This document shows positions 1 to 7,130 of a stretch of 64,000 nucleotides of DNA, one piece after another. This DNA comes from Denitratisoma sp. DHT3 (GTDB lineage: Bacteria > Pseudomonadota > Gammaproteobacteria > Burkholderiales > Rhodocyclaceae). Under the pieces are notes generated by a model. That model was not told the origin of the DNA and did no database searches. It was given only the letters and a program-made list of their open reading frames with translations. The DNA lies in the NCBI RefSeq assembly GCF_007833355.1, contig NZ_CP020914.1, positions 420,047-484,046 of the forward strand, written 5' to 3'. The first letter of the stretch is position 1, and every line of letters starts with the position of its first letter. The position numbers were made by a program, and so were the translations under genes.

Positions 1-33
1 GGCAATGCCACCGCCGCCATCCTTAAACGGTAA
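1..33 (+). CDS. C-terminal end of a thiolase-like (lipid-transfer/SCP2 type) protein, partial
   Basis: Only the last ten codons and the TAA stop are inside the window; they read GNATAAILKR. The same ten residues end the SCP2-thiolase-like protein encoded at 9804-10997 on the other strand, so this is very probably a paralogue of that gene running in from the left. A strong palindromic terminator follows 13 bases after the stop. Nothing else of the protein can be seen, so the call rests on this C-terminal identity alone. Confidence 0.6.
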   Translation, partial: GNATAAILKR

Positions 34-46
34 TACCCACCCATCG

Positions 47-81
47 ACAACAAAGGCCCCGATCGGGGCCTTTGTTGTTTT
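47..81. terminator. Bidirectional rho-independent terminator
   Basis: Positions 47-78 are a perfect 32-base inverted repeat centred on GATC, with a GGGGCC-rich stem, flanked by T-rich sequence on the right and A-rich sequence on the left. It lies between the plus-strand gene ending at 33 and the minus-strand CoA-transferase ending at 127, so it can serve both. Confidence 0.85.
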
Positions 82-126
82 GCGCAACCACGGTCGTGCG
101 CCGCGGTGCGGCGCTCAGGAACACAC

Positions 127-1338
127 TCAGGGGATGGCGCCCTTGGCCTTCAGGGCCTCGATTTCCTCCCATTCGTAGCCCAGCAGCTCCATCATCAGGA
201 TCTCGGTGTCCTGGCCCAATTGCGGGCCCAGGCTGTTGATCTCGCCCGGCGTCTTCGACAGGGTCACCGGCAGGCCGCGCACCTCCACTTCGCGTTGCAC
301 TTCCTCGCAGTAGGCTTTCATGAAGTACCGGTTCTGCCACGCCTGTTCGTCCTTGATCACGTCGGCCAGGTTGTTGATCGGGCTGGCGATCAGGTCTTCG
401 GCCTGCAGGGCCGCCATCAGGGATCCATGGTCGAATTTGAGGGTGTGGGCCTCGATCACTTCGATCAGCGCCTCGTTGTGCCGGCGCCGGCCCTCCGCCG
501 TGGCGAAGCGGCTGTCCTTGCCCAGGTCGTCCGCCTTCAGCGCCCGGCACAGGGCGGCGAAGCGCACGTCTTCGTTCTTCTCGCACAGGTACACCCATTT
601 GCCGGCGGTGGGGTAGAGGTTCCACAGGGGGTTCTCCACTTCCTTGCGCGAGTGCTGCAGGGCGGCCTCCGGGTGGCCGGCGAGGAAGGATTGCAGGTAG
701 GGCGCCGCCAGGTACAGTTGCGCGCCGTACAGCGACGCGTCCAGGCTCTGGCCCTGGCCGGTGCGCTTCCGCTGGTACAGCGCCAGCAGGATGCCCAGGG
801 CGGACATGATGCCGCCGTAGGCGTCGCCCGAGCCCATGCCCAGGTAGATGGGCGGCTGGCCCGGTTCGCCCAGCCGCGCCATGGCGCCGGTCAGGGCCTG
901 CACGGTCATGTCGAAGGAGGGCTTGGAGACGCCGCCGAAGCGGCCGTAGCCGGTGTTGGTGGCGTAGATCAGGCTGGGGTTGATCGACGACAGTTTCTCG
1001 TAGGACAGGCCCCAGCCGTTCAGCATTTCCGGCGCCAGGTTGGAGAGGAAGACGTCGGATTTCTCCACCAGCCGGTAGAGGATTTCCTGGCCTTCGGGTT
1101 TCTTCAGGTCGATGGCGATGCTTTTCTTGTTACGGTTGATCACCAGGAAGTATTGGTTCCAGTCGCCCACTTCCAGGGATTTGATGCTGCGCACGCCGCG
1201 CCCCTGGTCGCCGCCCTGGGGCCGTTCGACCTTGATCACGTCGGCGCCGAAGTCGGCCAGGTATTGGGCCGAGACGGGGCCCTGGAACCAGACGGTCAGG
1301 TCGATGACGCGGATGCCGTCCAATGCTTTCTTTGCCAT
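127..1338 (-). CDS. Class III (CaiB/BaiF) CoA-transferase, active-type subunit
   Basis: A 403-residue protein of the usual family III CoA-transferase length. The family moves CoA between carboxylic acids through an aspartyl-CoA intermediate. The N-terminal half has the typical start (LDGIRVIDLT) and a mid-region GSGDAYGG segment; Asp172 there matches the catalytic Asp of formyl-CoA transferase. The GQGQSLDAS segment follows near residue 195. A GGGAGGA ribosome site precedes the ATG. It is the second gene of a pair, 19 bases after another CoA-transferase (1358-2551) that lacks this Asp, so the two may form a heteromer. The substrate cannot be read from sequence; the setting suggests a steroid-derived or dicarboxylic acyl-CoA. 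Confidence 0.88.
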   Translation of the reverse strand: MAKKALDGIRVIDLTVWFQGPVSAQYLADFGADVIKVERPQGGDQGRGVRSIKSLEVGDWNQYFLVINRNKKSIAIDLKKPEGQEILYRLVEKSDVFLSNLAPEMLNGWGLSYEKLSSINPSLIYATNTGYGRFGGVSKPSFDMTVQALTGAMARLGEPGQPPIYLGMGSGDAYGGIMSALGILLALYQRKRTGQGQSLDASLYGAQLYLAAPYLQSFLAGHPEAALQHSRKEVENPLWNLYPTAGKWVYLCEKNEDVRFAALCRALKADDLGKDSRFATAEGRRRHNEALIEVIEAHTLKFDHGSLMAALQAEDLIASPINNLADVIKDEQAWQNRYFMKAYCEEVQREVEVRGLPVTLSKTPGEINSLGPQLGQDTEILMMELLGYEWEEIEALKAKGAIP

Positions 1339-1357
1339 GTGCTGTGTTCCTCCCGAC

Positions 1358-2551
1358 TCAGGCGACGACGCCGGCGGACGTCAGTTGGTAGATGGCGTCT
1401 TCGCTGTAGCCCAGGACTTCGCTCAGCACCTGGGCGCTGTGCTGGCCGAGGGCCGGCGCCAGTTTCTCCAGCCGCGCCGGGCTTGCGCTCATGAAGATGG
1501 GGAAGCCCAGGGTTTTGATTTTGCCGTGGCTGGGGTGCTCCAGTTCGAGGATGTAGCGGTTGGCTTTCACCTGCGGGTCGTTGGCCGGGTAGTCGAACTG
1601 TTCGATGACGTCGGCCGACATCTGGTTGTCCATGAAGGCCTGGCGCCAGTAGGCGCCGCTTTGCTTCTGGAAGGCCCGCTCCAGTTCCTGGATCAGGGCC
1701 AGGCGGTTGATCTCGGTGCGCTTGTCGTGGGTGTCGAAGCGCGGGTCGTCCGATGCGATGCCCATCATGGCGGAGAACACCGGCCACCAGCGGTCGGTGT
1801 CGGGCATGGTCAGGGTCACCCAGCGGCCGTCGGCGCTGGGGTACATGGCGCCGGACATGGGGTTGGAGACGTCCAGGCGCGAGATGGGGTTCAGGAGGCG
1901 CTCGCCCTTGCCGATGGCGAGGAAGGCCTGGAGGTCGAGGGCGGCGCCGTACATGTTGGCGCCGAACAGGGAGACGTCGACTTCCTGGCCTTCGCCGCTG
2001 TCGAGGCGGTGGGTGAGCGCGGTGACGACGCCGAAGGCGAGCATGACGGCGGCGTGCATGGCGCCGGCGCCGGTATACACGGGCGGCTGGCCGGGCTGTT
2101 GCAGGATGGGCATCATGCCGGTGCGCGCCGCCGCCAACTCGTCGATGGCCGGCAGGTCGGCGTCCGGCCCGACGGGGCCGAAGCCGGAGAGCCGGCCGTA
2201 GATGATGTCGCCGCGCTGCGCGGCGACTTTGGCGTAGTCCAGTCCCAGGGCGGCCAGTTCGTCCCGCTGCCAGTCGGTGACGATGACGTCGGCCTTGGCC
2301 AGCAGTTCCCGCAGCAGGGCCTGGCCCCGCTCGCTCCTCGGCTCCAGCGCCAGGCTCTCCTTGTTGCGGTGGATCAGGTCGGCTTCGTGGTTCCAGCCCG
2401 GCGGCGTTTCGGTTTGCGGCGGGGCAGCAAATGGCAACAGGTCCAGGCGTATCACCCGCGCGCCAAAATCCGCCAGGAAGGCGGACGACAGGGCGCTGCA
2501 GAATTGCCGGGTCAGGTCCAGGACGATGACGTCTTCTAGCGCACGGCTCAT
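1358..2551 (-). CDS. CaiB/BaiF-family CoA-transferase-like protein lacking the catalytic Asp
   Basis: A 397-residue family III CoA-transferase homologue, first gene of a two-gene operon with 127-1338. The fold markers are present: an N-terminal VIVLDLTRQF start and the GEGQEVDVSLFG segment near residue 190. When aligned on these anchors with its neighbour, the position of the catalytic Asp is Ala164 (context GAGAMHAAV). It may therefore be the non-catalytic partner of a heteromeric enzyme, as known for two-subunit benzylsuccinate CoA-transferase. GAGGAGAG upstream of the ATG is a good ribosome site. An isolated enzyme with another nucleophile remains possible. Confidence 0.85.
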   Translation of the reverse strand: MSRALEDVIVLDLTRQFCSALSSAFLADFGARVIRLDLLPFAAPPQTETPPGWNHEADLIHRNKESLALEPRSERGQALLRELLAKADVIVTDWQRDELAALGLDYAKVAAQRGDIIYGRLSGFGPVGPDADLPAIDELAAARTGMMPILQQPGQPPVYTGAGAMHAAVMLAFGVVTALTHRLDSGEGQEVDVSLFGANMYGAALDLQAFLAIGKGERLLNPISRLDVSNPMSGAMYPSADGRWVTLTMPDTDRWWPVFSAMMGIASDDPRFDTHDKRTEINRLALIQELERAFQKQSGAYWRQAFMDNQMSADVIEQFDYPANDPQVKANRYILELEHPSHGKIKTLGFPIFMSASPARLEKLAPALGQHSAQVLSEVLGYSEDAIYQLTSAGVVA

Positions 2552-2856
2552 GGGCTCTCCTCTCGGAGGTAGCGCGGCCTTCGCCCTATCCTCCGCTGTC
2601 AGCGGTCGACTCCGGTCGACTCGGTTTCACGTTTCAAATCAATTCCAAAGAATAAACCCACTGCATCACCATCACAATCAATCACAATCCCCCTCTACGA
2701 TGCATTTCCGGACACCTCGGTCTCTTTTAGGGACGGATGGGGAACAGCCGCCAAGCGGCGCTGGCAGCGGGATTACACAACGGTACCGGGATTTGCCGCG
2801 ACGCGTGAAAGCCTTTCCGCTAGCATTGAGCGGCGCAAAAACTTTCGAGGACTGCC
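2552..2856. promoter_or_regulatory. Divergent intergenic region between CoA-transferase operon and crotonase gene
   Basis: About 305 bases separate two divergently transcribed genes. The stretch 2625-2710 is markedly AT-richer than the surroundings and contains an imperfect run of CATCACAATC-like words. It must hold promoters in both directions, but I see no convincing -35/-10 pair and no additional gene. Confidence 0.4.
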
Positions 2857-3864
2857 ATGACTTTCCCGGTGCCGATCCTGTCGGTGGATGAATTGCTGGA
2901 TGCCTGCGCCAATCCCTGGGGATTGGACGCCTATTCGCCGCTCACCGGGCATCCCTGCCTGCTGCTGGACCTGAGCCGCCCCGTACCGATGGAACGGACT
3001 GACGAAGCAGTGCGCGCATTGCTCGGGATGCCATGCCCGACCTTGGGGTTCGGTGCTTCACCTTCGGCAGCTCAACCCGATGGCATAGTCGCGGCACTGG
3101 ATGTGGTGCTGGAAAGCCCGGACGAGTTGCCGGGGTTGCTGCGCAATATCCAGGCGAATCCGCTGGCCGCCGCCACGCTGGCGCACGTGCTGCGCCACAA
3201 CAGCCATGCCGGCATCGAGGACGGCTTGCTGGCGGAATCCCTCGCCTACGCGACCCTGCAGGGCAGCCAGGAGTTCCGGCGCTTTCTGGCCGGGCGGCCC
3301 GCGCCGCTCCTGGACCGCGACGAGCATCCCCTGCTGACGGAAAGGCAGGGTGACATCCTGCACATCACCCTCAATCGACCGGCAAAGCGCAACGCCTACT
3401 CAGCGGGGATGCGGGATGCGCTCTACGAAACGCTGCGCTGGCTGGAAGCGGACGACACGCTGGCGCGGGCCGAGATCCGGGGTGCGGGAAGCTGCTTCTG
3501 CACCGGTGGCGACCTGGATGAGTTCGGCTTGGCCACCGACCCCGCGCAGGCCCATCTGGTCCGCATGTCGCGGCCGGTCGGGCTACTGATTTCCCGGTTG
3601 GCGCAGCGGATTGAATGTCACGTGCACCGCGCCTGCATCGGCTCGGGGATCGAGCTGCCGGCCTTCGCCGGGCGGGTGACGGCCACGGCCGACACGTTCT
3701 TCCAGCTGCCGGAAGTCGCGATGGGGCTGATCCCCGGCGCCGGCGGCACGGTCGGCATCCTGCGCCGCATCGGGCGCCAGCGCATGGCCTATTGGGTGCT
3801 GTCCGGGCGCCGCATCAAGGCGACGACGGCGCTCGAATGGGGGTTGATCGACGCCATTGTTTAA
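2857..3864 (+). CDS. Enoyl-CoA hydratase/isomerase (crotonase) with N-terminal extension
   Basis: A 335-residue protein, longer than the usual ~260 residues. From about residue 165 it is a crotonase: oxyanion-hole segment SCFCTGGDLDEFG near residue 210 and two glutamates, Glu266 (GSGIELPAF) and Glu286 (QLPEVAMGLIPGAGG). These are 20 residues apart, exactly like the Glu144/Glu164 pair of rat enoyl-CoA hydratase, so hydratase chemistry is likely. The first ~155 residues are not a standard crotonase but keep a LLLDLSRPV strand and a PTLGFGA segment, so they may be a degenerate crotonase-like half. GAGG lies seven bases before the ATG. It converges with the Fe-S protein gene 20 bases downstream. 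Confidence 0.85.
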   Translation: MTFPVPILSVDELLDACANPWGLDAYSPLTGHPCLLLDLSRPVPMERTDEAVRALLGMPCPTLGFGASPSAAQPDGIVAALDVVLESPDELPGLLRNIQANPLAAATLAHVLRHNSHAGIEDGLLAESLAYATLQGSQEFRRFLAGRPAPLLDRDEHPLLTERQGDILHITLNRPAKRNAYSAGMRDALYETLRWLEADDTLARAEIRGAGSCFCTGGDLDEFGLATDPAQAHLVRMSRPVGLLISRLAQRIECHVHRACIGSGIELPAFAGRVTATADTFFQLPEVAMGLIPGAGGTVGILRRIGRQRMAYWVLSGRRIKATTALEWGLIDAIV

Positions 3865-3884
3865 CGGCGTCGATCGTTACCAGC

Positions 3885-5867
3885 TTACTGCTGCGCCGGC
3901 GGTTGGGTCGGCGGCAGCGCCGCCACCACCAGTTCGGCGATGTCGAACACCTTGCGTTCCTCGGTATGCCGGGTGGCGCTGGAAGTCAGCATCAGCAGGC
4001 AGAAGGAACAGGAAGTGGCGATCTTGTCGGCGCCGGTGTCGAAGGCTTCCTGCGTGCGCACGTCGCTGATGCGCGCGGTGCCGCCCTTGCCGCCCCAGTA
4101 GTTGCCGCCGCCGGCGCCGCAGCAGAAGCTGTCCTTGCGGTTGCGCGGCATTTCGATCAATTGCCCGACGGCGGAGACAACGCTGCGGGTCTCGTCCACG
4201 ATGTCGTTGTGACGGGCCAGATAGCAGGGGTCGTGGAAGGTGATCTTCTCGTCGCTGTTCTGCACCACGGTGAGCTTGCCGGCCTGGATCAGCTGGTCGA
4301 TCAGCACGGAGTGGGGAATGGTCTGCCAGTCGGCACCCAGCTCTGGATAGTAGCGGTCGAAGCTGTTGAAGCAGTGGGCGCACATGGTGATGACCTTCTG
4401 GATCCTCATTTCCTGGAATTCCTCGATGTTGGTCATCGCGATTTCCTGGAACTGCATCTCGTTGCCCATCATCTTCGCGGGGTCGCCCGTGCAGCGCGAT
4501 TCCTCCAACACGCCGTAGGAGATGCCGGCGGTTTCCAGAATCTTGACCATGGCGCGGGCGATCTGCTGGGCGCGCTCTTCGTAGGTCACCGAGCAGCCGA
4601 TCCAGAGCAGGTATTCGGTCTCGCCCGGCTCGAAGACGGGGACATCCAGCCCCTTCTTCCAGTCGTCGGGATTGGCGCCGGTGCCGATGAAGGGATGGCC
4701 GCGCTTTTCCAGGTTGGCGTTGGCGGCGGCCATGGTGTCGGGCATCTCCGAGCGGTCCATGACGAAGTTGCGGCGGAATTCCAGGATGGCCTCCGCCGGG
4801 CTGTTGCTCACCGGACACTGCTCGACACAGGCGCCGCAGGTGGTGCAGTTGAAGATGGCCTCCTGGCCCAGGGTGTCGATCAGGCCGGCATCGTCCATCT
4901 TGCCCTGTTCCAGATATTCGGCGCAGACGGCCATGATGTTCTTGGGCGACAGGGGCTTGCCGGTCTGGGCCGCCGGACAGGCTTCGTGGCAGCGGCCGCA
5001 CCAGAGGCAGGTGGAGAAATCCATCAGATGCTTCTGGGTCAGATCGGACAGCTTGGCCGCGCCGAACACCACTTCCTTGCCGTCCTCTTCCTCCGCCTCG
5101 AAATCGATCGGTGGCATGTTGATGCCCGAGCGCTTGTTGGCCAGGGCCGAATTGGTCGGACCCAACACCATGTGGGACATCGGCGTATGGGCGATCAGGG
5201 CGATGAAGGCCAGGCCCATCAGGCCATGGACCCACCACATCGCCTGGTTGCCGCCGGCCAGCACGCCACTGTCCAGTCCACCCAGCAGCGAGGCGATGGC
5301 CCGGCCGAAGAACTCCACCTGGCTCTTGGCCGCTGGATCGGTCAGGCGGAAGGCCTCGGCGGTGAAGCCGGCCAGCACGATCAGCAGCAGCAGGATCTCC
5401 ATGGACTCGAAGCCGCGCCGGGTCTTGTGCACCGTCAGCCGATCCGGCGGCGCCAGGCGCCGGACGAGCAGGAACAGAATGCCCAGCAGCATCATGATGC
5501 CCGCCACTTCCCGGCCCAGTTCCATGACGAAATGGCCGAACCAGCCGCCGTAGATATCGATGCCGATGAAGGACAAGGGGAACAGGCCATGACCCAGAAT
5601 TTCGATCACTGCGCCGAAGAATAGCAGCAGGTGCGCGATCCCCGATGCGGGCCGCTTCATCAGCCGCGACAGCAGCAGTCCCCGCTGCAGGAAGGTGTGC
5701 CAATTCACCTTGGCCAGCACCGCTTCCCGGGTGATTTCCTTGCCGAAATAGGGCTTGCCCTGCGCGATCCGGCCCCAGTATTTGCGCAATCCGAGATAAA
5801 GGCTGTACAGGGCACCGCAAAGCAGTACCGTCAGGATCGCGTAGTTGATGGCGGAAATGGAATACAT
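3885..5867 (-). CDS. Membrane-bound Fe-S oxidoreductase (ETF:quinone oxidoreductase, EMO/HdrD-like)
   Basis: A 660-residue inner-membrane electron carrier. The N-terminal part (to about residue 240) has several hydrophobic segments of NarI-like type. Next come two ferredoxin-type cysteine clusters near residues 285-300 (CLWCGRCHEAC) and 340 (CTTCGACVEQC), then two CCG-type cysteine-rich domains ending in DSFCCGAGGGN near residue 580, as in heterodisulfide reductase subunits. This layout is that of the EMO family, which oxidises reduced ETF and passes electrons to (mena)quinone. That fits a window rich in acyl-CoA dehydrogenases and ETF subunits. I chose the start at MYSIS; an in-frame start 26 codons upstream exists but would add a polar, unlikely leader. 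Confidence 0.85.
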   Translation of the reverse strand: MYSISAINYAILTVLLCGALYSLYLGLRKYWGRIAQGKPYFGKEITREAVLAKVNWHTFLQRGLLLSRLMKRPASGIAHLLLFFGAVIEILGHGLFPLSFIGIDIYGGWFGHFVMELGREVAGIMMLLGILFLLVRRLAPPDRLTVHKTRRGFESMEILLLLIVLAGFTAEAFRLTDPAAKSQVEFFGRAIASLLGGLDSGVLAGGNQAMWWVHGLMGLAFIALIAHTPMSHMVLGPTNSALANKRSGINMPPIDFEAEEEDGKEVVFGAAKLSDLTQKHLMDFSTCLWCGRCHEACPAAQTGKPLSPKNIMAVCAEYLEQGKMDDAGLIDTLGQEAIFNCTTCGACVEQCPVSNSPAEAILEFRRNFVMDRSEMPDTMAAANANLEKRGHPFIGTGANPDDWKKGLDVPVFEPGETEYLLWIGCSVTYEERAQQIARAMVKILETAGISYGVLEESRCTGDPAKMMGNEMQFQEIAMTNIEEFQEMRIQKVITMCAHCFNSFDRYYPELGADWQTIPHSVLIDQLIQAGKLTVVQNSDEKITFHDPCYLARHNDIVDETRSVVSAVGQLIEMPRNRKDSFCCGAGGGNYWGGKGGTARISDVRTQEAFDTGADKIATSCSFCLLMLTSSATRHTEERKVFDIAELVVAALPPTQPPAQQ

Positions 5868-6161
5868 TGGCTGCCCGAAATTGATTCGATCTGGATAGAC
5901 CGGCCGCCAGCGCTGAAAGCCTGCGCCGAAACCGGAGGAGCGCAAAAAGATAGCGGTTTATGGTAGCGGCCGCAAGCGACAAACAGACTCAAAAACGTCC
6001 TTAAACAAGGCAATGGAAGCCAGCAGGCTGTCCTTCATTTTCCCGGTCCGAATGGATGCTTTGCAGATAGAGTGGGAAAATGGGACTTCCGACCAGCCAA
6101 GACGGACTGTCGCCGTGGCTGATTCAGTGGGCACAACAACATCAACAGGAGGAGCAACGTC
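5868..6161. promoter_or_regulatory. Divergent intergenic region
   Basis: This 294-base region separates the minus-strand Fe-S protein from the plus-strand LLM protein and must contain both promoters. A GGAGGAG ribosome site for the downstream gene sits about ten bases before its ATG. Short open frames here have no family resemblance. I see no clear operator or promoter box. Confidence 0.35.
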
Positions 6162-7061
6162 ATGCGATTCGGGTTTCATATGTTCATGGTCCCGCCGGCG
6201 GAGCATCAGGAAATCGCCCGCACGGCCGATGCCTGGGGCTGGGACAGCATTCAGGTGGCCGATGCCCCGTTTTTTCCCGAGGTGATCTCGGTTCCCTATC
6301 CTTACACTCCCGATGGCACGCGCTTCTGGCCGCTGGACATGGACGTGCTCGATCCCTGGATCGCGATCACCAACATGGCGGTGGTGACCCGCCGCGTCCG
6401 CTTTCTGCCCTCCGTGCTGCGGCTGGCCATCCGCCAGCCGCTCCTGGAGGCCAAGAGCATGTTCTCGGTGGCGGCGGTCGCCAACGACCGCCTGGCCCTG
6501 GGCGTCGGCCTGGCCTGGATGCCGGAGGAGTTCAAATGGCTCAACATGGACATGAAGACGCGGGGCGCGCGCCAGGACGAGGCCATCCAGATCATCCGCC
6601 TGCTGATGCAGGGCGGGATGCAGGAATTCCACGGCAAGCACTACGATTTCGACCGCCTGACCATGGCGCCGGTGCCGAAGAAACCCATTCCCATCTATGT
6701 CGGCGGGACGACGCCGCCGGCCCTGAGGCGCGCCGCACGGCTGGGTGACGGCTGGGTCAGCGTGATCCACGACAAGGAGGACGTACCCGGCGTGATCGCT
6801 GAACTGAACGGCTATCGCCGCGAATACGGGCGCGAGAACGAGCCTTTCGACATCATGATGCACTGCCCGGATGCGGCCTCCCTCGACGACATCCGTCGCC
6901 TGGAAGCATTGGGCGTCACCGACCTGCAGGTCACCCCCTGGGCGCATCCCGGCATTCTCGCGGAAATGGGCGTGGGCGCCATCATGCAGCAGCAGCCGCC
7001 CCTGGAGGTGAAGCTGGAGGCGATCAAGCGCTACGCCGACCAGGTGATCGCCAAGGTCTGA
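6162..7061 (+). CDS. LLM-class flavin/F420-dependent oxidoreductase
   Basis: A 299-residue luciferase-like monooxygenase (TIM-barrel) protein of the group annotated as F420-dependent LLM. Features seen are the N-terminal strand MRFGFHMFMVPP, a WDSIQVADAPFF segment, the LALGVGLAWMPEEF segment near residue 110-125 typical of the family, and KPIPIYVGGTTPPALRRAA near 170-185. Whether it uses F420 or FMN cannot be decided from sequence. It is a single-gene unit, convergent with the BaiH-like reductase, with a strong terminator between them. The substrate is unknown; related proteins are common in steroid-degrading clusters. Confidence 0.85.
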   Translation: MRFGFHMFMVPPAEHQEIARTADAWGWDSIQVADAPFFPEVISVPYPYTPDGTRFWPLDMDVLDPWIAITNMAVVTRRVRFLPSVLRLAIRQPLLEAKSMFSVAAVANDRLALGVGLAWMPEEFKWLNMDMKTRGARQDEAIQIIRLLMQGGMQEFHGKHYDFDRLTMAPVPKKPIPIYVGGTTPPALRRAARLGDGWVSVIHDKEDVPGVIAELNGYRREYGRENEPFDIMMHCPDAASLDDIRRLEALGVTDLQVTPWAHPGILAEMGVGAIMQQQPPLEVKLEAIKRYADQVIAKV

Positions 7062-7073
7062 AGGACGGTACGG

Positions 7074-7111
7074 AAACAAAACGGGCTGCCCTCCCTCCGG
7101 AGGGCAGCCCG
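7074..7111 (-). terminator. Rho-independent terminator between convergent genes
   Basis: A 13-bp perfect stem (7082-7094 with 7099-7111, loop CTCC) of GC-rich sequence. On the minus strand it is followed by TTTTGTTT, so it mainly ends the reductase gene 7131-9119; it may also stop the LLM gene from the other side. Confidence 0.85.
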
Positions 7112-7130
7112 CAAGGACACTGGCGGCGCG

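Noticed and set aside
106..1494. A 462-codon plus-strand open frame opposite the CoA-transferase
   Set aside because: His/Gln/Val-rich antisense translation with no motif; the minus-strand gene is clearly real.
2640..2710. Run of CATCACAATC-like words, considered as a CRISPR-like or operator array
   Set aside because: Units are irregular and too short, without spacers; at most a low-complexity AT-rich stretch.
3615..5624. A 669-codon plus-strand open frame
   Set aside because: It is antisense to the Fe-S oxidoreductase, whose cysteine motifs are unambiguous.
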